Shown: positions 1-7,439 of the stretch, in pieces | Position numbering within the stretch: the stretch's first letter is position 1 | Layout: every line of letters begins with the position of its first letter | Source of the DNA: Crossiella sp. CA-258035 | GTDB lineage: Bacteria > Actinomycetota > Actinomycetes > Mycobacteriales > Pseudonocardiaceae | Direction of reading: 5' to 3' | DNA length: 64,000 nt | NCBI RefSeq assembly: GCF_030064675.1 | Contig: NZ_CP116413.1 | Location: forward strand, 7,407,501-7,471,500 | Notes under the pieces: generated by a model | What the model was told of the DNA's origin: nothing | What the model saw: only the letters and a program-made list of their open reading frames with translations | The model's database searches: none | Position numbers and translations under genes: made by a program

Positions 1-1
1 G

Positions 2-295
2 CCCGCGCTGGCCGCGGTGCACGGGCTGGTGGTGGATCTGCGGTCCGGGGTCTACGCGAACCTGGCGAAGGTACCGGGCGCGGTGGCGGTGCGGGTGCTG
101 ACCGAGGACGCGCGCGGCAAGCGGACCGTGGTCAGCCACCACAACAAGTCGCACAAGGGCAGGCTGGCGCGGGCGCTGGCGGTGTCCCGGTCCGAGCCGG
201 GCACGGTGGAGGCAGTGCGCAAGGTCGCGGTGGCGGCGGGTATGCGGGTGGAGCGGGCCGGGGACCAGGCGCTGGATGTGATTGTCAGCGGCTGA
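2..295 (+). CDS. yaaA: YaaA-type peroxide stress protein, C-terminal part (5' end outside window)
   Basis: The reading frame is already open at the left edge and ends in TGA, so only the last 97 or so codons are present. The translation contains VDLRSG, then a run of small residues, then VSHHNKSHKGR. These are typical of the C-terminal part of the YaaA/DUF328 family, which limits oxidative DNA damage after peroxide stress by lowering free iron in enteric bacteria. The role here is inferred from family membership. An in-frame GTG at 17 is not the real start because the conserved fold needs roughly 150 more residues upstream. The gene ends 226 bases before the next large gene. Confidence 0.75.
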   Translation, partial: PALAAVHGLVVDLRSGVYANLAKVPGAVAVRVLTEDARGKRTVVSHHNKSHKGRLARALAVSRSEPGTVEAVRKVAVAAGMRVERAGDQALDVIVSG

Positions 296-408
296 TGAGT
301 CGCTGCTGACAAGTAATTCGGTTGTGCGGCGCGCCGGTGGTGGGCATGCTGCCCTTCGCACGCACTTGCGCCGGTGAGCACACCGGCTGGGTCGAGGAGG
401 TGGGACAG

Positions 409-474
409 ATGGAACTGACTGTCGCCATGGGCGCGGTCCGCCGCTGCCCGCCCGTTCTCCCCGCCGGTCGCTGA
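409..474 (+). CDS. Possible 21-codon leader peptide
   Basis: An ATG at 409 follows a strong Shine-Dalgarno GAGGAGG (394-400) with 8-base spacing and opens a 21-codon frame reading MELTVAMGAVRRCPPVLPAGR. It lies 47 bases before the RIO kinase gene. A strong ribosome-binding site in an otherwise empty 226-base gap is the only positive evidence. The peptide carries RRCPP, so a translation-dependent leader is possible, but no homolog is recognised and no clear attenuator follows. It could be a chance frame. Confidence 0.35.
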   Translation: MELTVAMGAVRRCPPVLPAGR

Positions 475-521
475 CCTCTTCTCCGCGCGCGGCTGGGGTG
501 TAGTCACCTAGGAGACCCAGC

Positions 522-1388
522 GTGCGCAGGCACGAGTACGACAACGCCTTCAGTTCCACCCGCACTCCGCGTCGCAAGAAGCGCTTCGACGACGAGGAGC
601 CGCGCGACGCGACCCGGCGACGGCGGTTCGAGGAGCTCTCCCGGTCCGAACGCGGACCAGCGCCGATTCCGGAATGGCTGGTGACCGACCCGGACGTCAC
701 CGACGTCGAGCTGGGTGTGCTCAAGACCGGCAAGGAAGCCGACGTGCACCTGATCGAGCGGACCGGCGCGGACGGGACCTCCTGTCTGCTGGCCGCCAAG
801 CGGTACCGGGCTCGCGAGCACCGCATGTTCCACCGCGACGCCGGGTACCTGGACGGTCGCAAGGTCGCCGAGTCGCGGCAGATGCGCGCGATGCAGCAAC
901 GCACCTCCTTCGGCCGCGACGTGATCAGCCAGCAGTGGGCGGTCGCCGAGTTCGCCGTGCTCAGCCGGTTGTGGCTGGCCGGTGTGCCGGTGCCGTACCC
1001 GGTGCAGCTGGCCAACACCGAGCTGCTGCTGGAGTTCCTTGGCGAGCCCGACGGCACCGCCGCGCCCCGGCTGGCCCAGCTGCGCCCGGACCCCGACGAG
1101 CTGCGCGGCCTGTGGCGGCAGCTGGTCCAGGCGCTGCTGGAGCTGGCCGGACAAGGCCTGACCCACGGCGACCTGTCCGCGTTCAACCTGCTCGTGCACC
1201 GCGGGCGGCTGGTGCTGATCGACCTGCCGCAGGCGGTGGACCTGGTCGCCAACCCGGCGGCGGGCAGCTACCTGGAGCGCGATGTGCGCGGGGTGTGCGA
1301 CTGGTTTGTCAGCCGCGGCATGCCACCCGCGGTGGCCGACCCGGAATGGCTGGTCGAGCTGCTGGCCAGAGAGGCCGGAATCCGTTGA
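522..1388 (+). CDS. RIO1-type serine protein kinase
   Basis: A 288-residue protein of the RIO family of atypical protein kinases. The nucleotide-binding segment is TGKEADV (about 69-75), the ATP-anchoring lysine is probably K93 (LAAKRYR), the catalytic loop is HGDLSAFN (215-222, Asp217 as catalytic base, Asn222 as metal ligand), and the metal-binding Asp is D234 in LIDLPQ. RIO kinases act in ribosome maturation in archaea and eukaryotes; the bacterial role is poorly known. The GTG start is supported by AGGAG about 8 bases upstream. The first 45 residues are very rich in Arg, Lys and Glu and probably disordered. It precedes a DEAD-box helicase, which would fit RNA or ribosome metabolism, although a 314-base gap argues for separate transcription. 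Confidence 0.88.
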   Translation: MRRHEYDNAFSSTRTPRRKKRFDDEEPRDATRRRRFEELSRSERGPAPIPEWLVTDPDVTDVELGVLKTGKEADVHLIERTGADGTSCLLAAKRYRAREHRMFHRDAGYLDGRKVAESRQMRAMQQRTSFGRDVISQQWAVAEFAVLSRLWLAGVPVPYPVQLANTELLLEFLGEPDGTAAPRLAQLRPDPDELRGLWRQLVQALLELAGQGLTHGDLSAFNLLVHRGRLVLIDLPQAVDLVANPAAGSYLERDVRGVCDWFVSRGMPPAVADPEWLVELLAREAGIR

Positions 1389-1702
1389 TCGGCTGAGTTG
1401 TCAGGGCGGTCCGGTGGGCAACGCGCGTCCGCCGGGCCGCCCCTACGCTGACCAGTGCTGACGTTAGCTGGCTCACTAGGAGCTGGATCGGTGCGGAGCT
1501 TCTCCGGACACCAGCTACACTGATCGGGTACCGCGATCGGGCGGACGACACATGTCCCCGCCCGGCCACATGAACGGCCCGTGGTGCCAACCACACCCAC
1601 CAGAGGCGCGCAACGCGCCGGGCTCGTCCTTGCGATCAGCTCCCGAACCGCCATCCATGGCGTGGGGCATCCCCGAGACGTGCCACGTCTCGGAGGTCAT
1701 CT
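1389..1702 (+). other. Gene-free interval; probable long 5' UTR of the helicase gene
   Basis: There is no convincing gene in these 314 bases. A weak -10-like TACACT lies at 1516-1521, which would give a leader of about 170-180 bases before the GTG at 1703. The leader holds a GC hairpin GGCGCG-CAA-CGCGCC (1605-1619) and the larger inverted repeat at 1673-1693. The promoter assignment is a guess from position and sequence only. Confidence 0.4.
1673..1693 (+). promoter_or_regulatory. Perfect inverted repeat overlapping the helicase Shine-Dalgarno
   Basis: CCGAGACGTG (1673-1682), one central C, then CACGTCTCGG (1684-1693) form a perfect 10-base inverted repeat. The Shine-Dalgarno CGGAGG (1691-1696) of the DEAD-box helicase gene overlaps its right arm, so the folded RNA would hide the ribosome-binding site. 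An RNA hairpin controlling translation, or a DNA operator, would both fit. Confidence 0.6.
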
Positions 1703-3748
1703 GTGTCCGTTGACACATCTGTCAGTCCCGCTCGCCCTGAAGACGCTGCCGGCGTCGTCGAGCAGGCGGTTCCTTCCTTCAGCGAGCTTGGCCTGCCCAT
1801 CCAGTTGGTGCAGACGCTGACGCGCAAGGGCATCATCACCCCGTTCCCGATCCAGGCCGCCGCGATGCCGGACGCGCTCGCCGGCAAGGACGTGCTCGGC
1901 CGTGGTCAGACCGGTTCCGGCAAGACCCTGGCCTTCGGCCTGCCGATGCTGACCCGTCTCGCGGGCTCGCACGCGAAGCCGCGCCAGCCGCGTGGCCTGG
2001 TGCTGGTGCCGACCCGTGAGCTGGCCATGCAGGTGCAGGACTCGCTCACCGACTATGCCGACGCGCTCGGCCTCAGCTGCCGCATGGTCGTCGGGGGCAC
2101 CTCGTTCCCGAAGCAGATCAGCGCGCTGCGCCGCGGCGTCGACCTGCTGATCGCCACGCCCGGCCGACTGGCCGACCACGTGCGCCAGGGCACCGCGGAC
2201 CTGTCCGAGGTCACCGTGACCGCGCTGGACGAGGCCGACCAGATGGCCGACATGGGCTTCCTGCCCCAGGTCCGCGAGCTGCTCGACCTGGTCGCCCCGA
2301 ATGGTCAGCGGCTGCTGTTCTCCGCGACCCTCGACGGTGATGTGGACAAGCTGGTCCGCCAGTACCTGAAGAACCCGGTCACGCACTCGACCGCGCCTTC
2401 CTCGGCGAGCGTGACCACCATGGACCACCACGTGCTGTTGATCTCCGCCGAGGACAAGAACACCATCGTGGCCGAGGTCGGCGCCCGTGAGGGCCGCACG
2501 ATCATGTTCGTGCGGACCAAGCACACCGTGGACCGCCTGACCAAGAAGCTGCGCAGCCTGGGCGTTCGCGCCGGCGCGCTGCACGGCGGCAAGACCCAGG
2601 GCGCGCGCACCCGCACGCTGGCCGAGTTCCGCGAGGGCATCGCCCCGGTGCTGGTCGCCACCGACGTCGCCGCCCGCGGCATCCACGTCGACGGCGTCAG
2701 CCTGGTGCTGCACGTGGACCCCCCGGCCGACCCGAAGGACTACCTGCACCGCGCCGGGCGCACCGCCCGCGCCGGCGAGTCCGGCACCGTGGTCACCCTG
2801 GCGCTGCACAACCAGCGCCGCTCGGTGCAGGCGATGACCGGCAAGGCCGGCGTCAGCCCGGTGACCACCAAGGTCCGCCCCGGCGACCAGGCGCTGATCG
2901 AGCTGACCGGCGCCCGCGAGCCCAGTGGCGTGGCGATCCCGGACGAGCCGGAGCGCCCGCAGGGCCGCCGCAAGTTCGGTGACCGGCCGGAGCGCGGCGA
3001 GAGCGGCGGCTACCGCGGTCGCAGCAGCTGGGGTGACCGTGGCCAGGGTGGTCGTCCGAACCGCTTCAAGCCGAGCACCGACGAGCGTGGCGGGGCCTCC
3101 CGCCGGGACTTCACCGAGACGCGGCGCGAGGGCGGCGAGGGCCGTTACGAGGCCAATCGCGGTGCTGACAACCGCTCGCAGGAGCGTGGCGAGTACCGGG
3201 GCAACGGCGGCGGCTACCGCAGCGCCGAGGGTTACCGGGGCGGCGACAACTACCGCCGCAACGACGACCACCGCGGCCCGCGTCAGGGCGGCTACCGCGA
3301 CGGCGCCGCCAGGGACGCTGCCCCCAGGGACGGTGCGGCCAGGGACACCCGCGAGGGTGGCTACCGGGAGAACCGCTCCTACGGCAACCGCTACCCGGAG
3401 AACCGCAACGGCGGCTCCTACGGCGAGAACCGCTCCTCCTACGGCGACAACCGCGGCACCGGTGAGCGCACCGGCGGCTACCGCGGCGGTGACAACCGCT
3501 ACCGCTCGGACAACCGCGCCGGTGGCGAGAGCCGTTATGACAACACCCGCTCGGAGAGCCGGCACAGCACGGGCGGCAGTGGCGGTGGCGACAGCCGCTA
3601 CCGCACCGAGAACCGTTCCGGTGGCGACAACCGGCGCGCCGGCGGCGAGGGCTGGCGCGGCGAGGGCCGCCCGAGCGCCAACCGCGGCGGCTGGCAGCCG
3701 CGCAGGCACACCGGTGGCGCCACCCGCCGCCCGAGCGCGGGTCGCTGA
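1703..3748 (+). CDS. DEAD-box ATP-dependent RNA helicase with Arg/Gly/Tyr-rich tail
   Basis: A 681-residue superfamily 2 RNA helicase. The Q motif (FPIQAAA, about 48-54), motif I GQTGSGKT (68-75), PTREL, motif II DEAD (176-179), motif III SAT (207-209), VATDVAARG and motif VI HRAGRTARAG (349-358) are all intact, so it should unwind or remodel RNA using ATP. From about residue 430 to the end runs a low-complexity tail of GGYR, GGDNR, YRGG and NRSYG units, resembling the RGG-type RNA-binding tails of actinobacterial cold-shock helicases. GTG at 1703 is chosen because CGGAGG lies 6 bases upstream and the Q motif then sits at the usual distance. It probably works in ribosome assembly or mRNA turnover. 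DeaD- or RhlE-type cannot be settled by eye. Confidence 0.93.
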   Translation: MSVDTSVSPARPEDAAGVVEQAVPSFSELGLPIQLVQTLTRKGIITPFPIQAAAMPDALAGKDVLGRGQTGSGKTLAFGLPMLTRLAGSHAKPRQPRGLVLVPTRELAMQVQDSLTDYADALGLSCRMVVGGTSFPKQISALRRGVDLLIATPGRLADHVRQGTADLSEVTVTALDEADQMADMGFLPQVRELLDLVAPNGQRLLFSATLDGDVDKLVRQYLKNPVTHSTAPSSASVTTMDHHVLLISAEDKNTIVAEVGAREGRTIMFVRTKHTVDRLTKKLRSLGVRAGALHGGKTQGARTRTLAEFREGIAPVLVATDVAARGIHVDGVSLVLHVDPPADPKDYLHRAGRTARAGESGTVVTLALHNQRRSVQAMTGKAGVSPVTTKVRPGDQALIELTGAREPSGVAIPDEPERPQGRRKFGDRPERGESGGYRGRSSWGDRGQGGRPNRFKPSTDERGGASRRDFTETRREGGEGRYEANRGADNRSQERGEYRGNGGGYRSAEGYRGGDNYRRNDDHRGPRQGGYRDGAARDAAPRDGAARDTREGGYRENRSYGNRYPENRNGGSYGENRSSYGDNRGTGERTGGYRGGDNRYRSDNRAGGESRYDNTRSESRHSTGGSGGGDSRYRTENRSGGDNRRAGGEGWRGEGRPSANRGGWQPRRHTGGATRRPSAGR

Positions 3749-3769
3749 CCAACAGCAGTACTGACGGGG

Positions 3770-3813
3770 ACGGCCCCGGCGCCAATCATCTGGCGCCGGG
3801 GCCGTTCTCTTTG
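3770..3813 (+). terminator. Rho-independent terminator of the helicase gene
   Basis: A perfect 14-base stem, ACGGCCCCGGCGCC (3770-3783) with GGCGCCGGGGCCGT (3792-3805), encloses an 8-base loop and is followed by TCTCTTTG. It starts 22 bases after the helicase stop codon. Confidence 0.85.
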
Positions 3814-3936
3814 TGCGTGCTGCGGCTGGGGTCCGGTCGGGCGCTCAGCGCTTGGAGCCCGGATCGCTCAGCGCCCGGATCGCTCGGTGCACCCGCGGTT
3901 CGCCGCTCGGCGTGGCACGGGAGCGGCGGCGCCCGT

Positions 3937-5199
3937 TCAGCCGGAGCGGCCGGGTAGTTCCGCGGCAAGCCCCGCGACCGGCCCGACCACGATGATCGCG
4001 GGCGGCCGGATGTCCTCGTCCCTGACCGCCGCGCCCAGCCCGTCGAGCGTGCAGCGCAGCACGCGCTGGCTCCGCGTCGCGCCTTCCTGGATCACCGCGA
4101 CCGGCGTGTCCGCGGGCCTGCCGTGCTCCACCAATGCGGCGGCGAACGCCTCGGCCCGCTCCACCGCCATCAGCAGCACGAGCGTGCCGCGCATCCGCGC
4201 CAGCAGCGACCAGTCCACCAGCGAACGCGGGTCATCCGGCGCGACGTGCCCGGAGACCACCACCACCTCGTGCGCCACCCCGCGGTGCGTCACCGGCACC
4301 TCCGCCAGCGCGGGCACGGCGAACGCGCTGGTCACCCCCGGCACCACGGTGACTGGCACACCGGCCTCGGCGCAGGCGATGAGCTCCTCGAAACCGCGTC
4401 CGAAGACATAGGAGTCGCCGCCCTTCAAGCGGACGACGAACTTCCCGGCCAGCGCGTTCTCGATCAGGGTCCGGTTGATGAACTCCTGGCTGGCGGCGCG
4501 CCCATACGGGATCTTGGCCGCGTCGACGACCTCGACCTGCGGCGGCAGGTCCTCCAGCAGCTCACGCGGGGCCAGCCGGTCGGCGACCACCACATCCGCC
4601 CTGGCCAGCAGCCGCCGGCCGCGCACGGTGATCAGCTCCGGGTCACCGGGTCCACCGCCGACCAGCGCGACACCCGGCAGCTCACCGGCCTCGCTGTCCT
4701 CACCGGCCCGCTCGGCGGTGCGCTCGTGGGCGTCGTCGAGCTGCCCGGTGCGCAACGCGTCCAGCACGGTGTCGCGCACCGCGGCGGAGCGCAACGGCCG
4801 TCCACCGGAGAGCACCCCGAACAGCAGCCCGTCGTGCTCCCCCATCGCGGGCGTGACCGCGGTGCCCTTGGCGCCGATGTCAGCGCGCACGCAGAACACC
4901 CGCCGCGCCTCGGCCTCGGCGACCACCGCAGCGTTGACCTCCGGGTCGTCCGCGCAGGCCAGCGCGTACCAGGCGGCGTCCAGGTCGCCCTCGGCGTAGC
5001 GCCGCCGGGTCCAGGTGATCTCGCCGGACTGGGCCATGGCATCCACCGCGGGAGTCGCCTCGGGGGCGATCACTTCGACCGCCGCGCCGACCGCGACCAA
5101 CCTGGGCAGGCGGCGCTGGGCGACGGTCCCGGCGCCGATGACGACAACCCGGCGGCCGGTGAGGTCCAGCCCGGCCAGATAGTGGTGCTCTGCGTGCAT
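3937..5199 (-). CDS. cysG: CysG-like bifunctional precorrin-2 dehydrogenase / uroporphyrinogen-III C-methyltransferase
   Basis: About 420 residues with two domains. The N-terminal part has a Rossmann motif (VVVIGAGTVAQRR, about 18-30) as in precorrin-2 dehydrogenase/ferrochelatase. The C-terminal part is a SAM-dependent tetrapyrrole methylase, with VGGGPGDPELIT, the KGGDSYVFGRG loop and VPGVTSA. It should make precorrin-2 from uroporphyrinogen III and oxidise it to sirohydrochlorin, feeding siroheme and cobalamin. ATG at 5199 is chosen because homologs start just before the LAGLDLTGRRV segment; a GTG at 5241 would add 14 unconserved residues. It is monocistronic and lies outside the main cobalamin block, so it may mainly serve siroheme. 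Whether the chelatase activity is present cannot be judged. Confidence 0.9.
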   Translation of the reverse strand: MHAEHHYLAGLDLTGRRVVVIGAGTVAQRRLPRLVAVGAAVEVIAPEATPAVDAMAQSGEITWTRRRYAEGDLDAAWYALACADDPEVNAAVVAEAEARRVFCVRADIGAKGTAVTPAMGEHDGLLFGVLSGGRPLRSAAVRDTVLDALRTGQLDDAHERTAERAGEDSEAGELPGVALVGGGPGDPELITVRGRRLLARADVVVADRLAPRELLEDLPPQVEVVDAAKIPYGRAASQEFINRTLIENALAGKFVVRLKGGDSYVFGRGFEELIACAEAGVPVTVVPGVTSAFAVPALAEVPVTHRGVAHEVVVVSGHVAPDDPRSLVDWSLLARMRGTLVLLMAVERAEAFAAALVEHGRPADTPVAVIQEGATRSQRVLRCTLDGLGAAVRDEDIRPPAIIVVGPVAGLAAELPGRSG

Positions 5200-5302
5200 G
5201 GCAGACAGCATGCCCGGGCACGAGGCGAAGTCCACGATCACGTCACCGAGCTGTGTCGATGACCATAGCCGCCGCCAAGTGGAATATTCATCGTGCTGAC
5301 AT

Positions 5303-5333
5303 GAGGAGGGACGACCCTCGGTCGCCCCTCCTC
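5303..5333 (-). terminator. Hairpin downstream of the Old Yellow Enzyme gene
   Basis: GAGGAGGG/CCCTCCTC plus CGACC/GGTCG form a 13-pair stem with one bulge on each side around a short loop. It lies 64 bases beyond the stop of the minus-strand flavin oxidoreductase gene. There is no T-run, as is common for actinomycete terminators. The rest of the interval 5200-5396 shows only short repeats of GATCAAC and CAGCGCC. Confidence 0.5.
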
Positions 5334-5396
5334 GGCCAGCTTGTCAGCCGGCCAGCTCTGTCAGCCGATCAACGTCGATCAACCGGCCAGCGCCGA

Positions 5397-6464
5397 TCAG
5401 CTGGTCAGCGCCGGGTAGTCGGTGTAACCGCGGTGGTCGCCGCCGTAGAAGGTGGCCGGGTCCGCCTCGTTCAGCTCCGCACCAGTGCGGAACCGCTCCG
5501 GCAGGTCCGGGTTGGCCAGGAAATGCCTGCCGAAGGCGACCAGGTCGCTCGCGCCGTCGGCGATCGCCTGCTCACCGTGCTCCTTGCCGGTCGGCAGGCC
5601 GTCGTTGACCGGGGAGAGGATGACAACACCCGGCCACTGCGCGCGCAGCTTCTGGGTGAACTCGCGGCCAGCGCTCTCCACGATGTGCAGGTACGCCAGG
5701 TTGAGCGAGGCGATCTCGCGCAGCAGCGCCGGGTACAGCTCCTCGGTGTCGGTCTCGGCGGTTCCGTTGAAGGTGTTCGCCGGCGAGATGCGCAAGCCGA
5801 CACGCTCCGGACCGATGGCCTCGGCGACCGCGGTGGCGACCTCGACGGCGAACCGGATGCGGTTGTCCACCGAGCCGCCGTACTTGTCAGTGCGCTGGTT
5901 GGTGTTGCCGGCCAGGAACTGGTGGATCAGGTAGCCGTTCGCGCCGTGCAGTTCGACACCGTCGGCGCCGGCGCAGATCGCGTTGCGCGCGGCCTCGGCG
6001 AAGTCGCGGACGGTCTGCTCGATCTCGGCGGTGGTCAGCTCACGCGGCGGTTCGTTGTCGAGCGGGCCCTCGTAGGTGTAGGTCTGCCCTTCCAGGAGCA
6101 CCGGGGACGGCGCGACCTGCGATTCGCCGTCGTGCAGCGCGGGGTGGCCGACGCGGCCGGTGTGCATGAGCTGGATGAAGATGCGCCCGCCCTTGTCATG
6201 CACGGCGTCGATGACCCGCCGCCAGCCCGCGACCTGCTCCTCGGTGTGCAGACCGGGCGTGGTCACGTAACCCTGGCCGATCGCCGACGGCTGGGTGCCC
6301 TCGGTGACGATCAATCCGGCGCCCGCGCGCTGGGCGTAGTAGGTGACCATCAGGTCGGTGGGCACCCCGGCCCGGTCGGCACGGTTGCGCGTCATCGGGG
6401 ACATGACGATGCGGTTCGCCAAGCCCAGACCGCCGACCTTCGTCTCGTCGAACAGGATGCTCAC
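5397..6464 (-). CDS. Old Yellow Enzyme-family alkene reductase (FMN)
   Basis: A 355-residue TIM-barrel FMN protein of the NemA/XenB-type Old Yellow Enzymes. Seen in order are NRIVMSPMTRNRA near the N-terminus, a QLMHTGR segment, the HGANGYLIHQFL active-site segment (His-Asn pair that binds substrate carbonyl or nitro groups) and FGRHFLANPDLP phosphate-binding residues near the end. Members reduce activated double bonds of enones, quinones, maleimides or nitro compounds with NAD(P)H. Start ATG 6464 has GGAGG 6 bases upstream. It is transcribed away from an HxlR regulator with about 100 bases between starts, a pairing that suggests electrophile-responsive control. The physiological substrate is unknown. 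Confidence 0.92.
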   Translation of the reverse strand: MSILFDETKVGGLGLANRIVMSPMTRNRADRAGVPTDLMVTYYAQRAGAGLIVTEGTQPSAIGQGYVTTPGLHTEEQVAGWRRVIDAVHDKGGRIFIQLMHTGRVGHPALHDGESQVAPSPVLLEGQTYTYEGPLDNEPPRELTTAEIEQTVRDFAEAARNAICAGADGVELHGANGYLIHQFLAGNTNQRTDKYGGSVDNRIRFAVEVATAVAEAIGPERVGLRISPANTFNGTAETDTEELYPALLREIASLNLAYLHIVESAGREFTQKLRAQWPGVVILSPVNDGLPTGKEHGEQAIADGASDLVAFGRHFLANPDLPERFRTGAELNEADPATFYGGDHRGYTDYPALTS

Positions 6465-6490
6465 GTACTTCCTCCAAGGTTGCCCACTGA

Positions 6491-6505
6491 CTTACCTATC
6501 GTAAG
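6491..6505. promoter_or_regulatory. Inverted repeat in the OYE/HxlR divergent intergenic region (candidate operator)
   Basis: CTTAC-CTATC-GTAAG is a perfect 5+5 inverted repeat 27 bases upstream of the oxidoreductase start. A second short palindrome CTTG-T-CAAG lies at 6525-6533, closer to the regulator. HxlR proteins bind short dyads in such divergent regions, so these are candidate sites. No binding evidence exists. Confidence 0.4.
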
Positions 6506-6565
6506 CATCCTGATGAAAGGTGAGCTTGTCAAGCGGAAGGCGCTAATCGGAGGTAAGCTGCGCAA

Positions 6566-6961
6566 ATGGACCAGATCACCCCCTACTGTCCGCAGTTCCA
6601 GGACGCCATGGAGGTGCTCGGTCGCCGGTGGACCGGGGCGATCGTGCGCGCCATGCTGGCCGGCCGGACCCGCTTCTCGGAGTTGACCGAGACCATCCCC
6701 GACCTGACCGACCGGCTGCTGTCGATCCGGCTGAAGGAGCTGGAGAGCGAGGGCATCGTCACCCGGCATGTGGAACCGACCCGGCCGGTGCGCATCGAGT
6801 ACCGGCTGACGGACAAGGGACGCGAGCTGGCCGACGTGGTGACCCTGCTCGGCGACTGGGCGCACCGGCACTCCACGCCCGAACAGAAGGCCGCCTACGC
6901 CGCGGCCAAAGCAGCCGAGTCCGCCGAGTCCGCGGCGACGGAACCAGCCAGACAAAGCTGA
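6566..6961 (+). CDS. HxlR-family transcriptional regulator with N-terminal cysteine
   Basis: A 131-residue winged-helix protein. The HxlR core is seen as EVLGRRWTGAIV, then RFSELTETIPDLTDRLLSIRLKELESEGIV, then a beta-wing with RIEYRLTDKGREL. A single cysteine at position 8 (PYCPQF) is placed like the sensor cysteine of the redox-sensing HxlR proteins YodB and HypR of Bacillus. It may therefore repress the divergent Old Yellow Enzyme gene until quinones or other electrophiles modify Cys8; this is inference. The ATG has CGGAGG about 12 bases upstream. The last 25 residues are Ala/Glu-rich and probably disordered. Confidence 0.9.
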   Translation: MDQITPYCPQFQDAMEVLGRRWTGAIVRAMLAGRTRFSELTETIPDLTDRLLSIRLKELESEGIVTRHVEPTRPVRIEYRLTDKGRELADVVTLLGDWAHRHSTPEQKAAYAAAKAAESAESAATEPARQS

Positions 6962-6983
6962 GTCTTATTCGGAAACAGAAAAA

Positions 6984-7022
6984 GCTCTGCCTGCCCCGGG
7001 CGGCGGATGGGGCAGGCAGAGC
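6984..7022 (+). terminator. Strong hairpin terminator after the HxlR gene
   Basis: A perfect 14-base stem GCTCTGCCTGCCCC/GGGGCAGGCAGAGC surrounds an 11-base loop. An A-rich stretch precedes it and TCTCTCTTC follows, so it could work in both directions. Confidence 0.8.
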
Positions 7023-7439
7023 GGTCTCTCTTCGGCGCGATCAGCACACTGGATGCGGAATTGACCGCCCGCCGCGAACACGTCGCGGATTACCACTTCA
7101 CACTCGGTTCTTCGGCACCGTGGCGTCGGGGGGCTTCGGATAATCATTCGCCACTACACGTGCCGCAGTGGCCACCACTTGCCTGCCGTGACAGGCCCGT
7201 TTCTCGACCTCCCCGAGTCTGGCCCGACTACGTCCCGGTGCTGACTCAATGCCAACACGCGGCCAACCAGCTGGTCAACTGCACGGAAGTTGGATTCGCC
7301 AGACCCTGCGGAAACACGTGCAGCGACGATCACACGACGGTCACGGCCACAGAAGTGACCAAACCAGCGAGTTCCCGGCGCCCGGGTACACATTCGGCTG
7401 AACTCGCACACGCGACCGGTTCCCGCTGGCGCGATTTCC
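7023..7439. other. Gene-free interval
   Basis: About 417 bases of lower GC content between the HxlR terminator and the end of the cobalamin block. Frames on either strand have unbiased third positions and no recognisable domain. I see no promoter, RNA motif or mobile-element remnant. Confidence 0.5.

Noticed and set aside
1697-3709. Very long open frame opposite the DEAD-box helicase gene
   Set aside because: It is an Ala/Arg/Val-rich mirror of a high-GC coding region with no domain; the helicase on the other strand has all motifs.
3000-3740. Repeats in the helicase tail as a tandem or CRISPR-like array
   Set aside because: They are codons for Gly/Arg/Tyr/Asn-rich protein repeats, irregular in length and without spacers.
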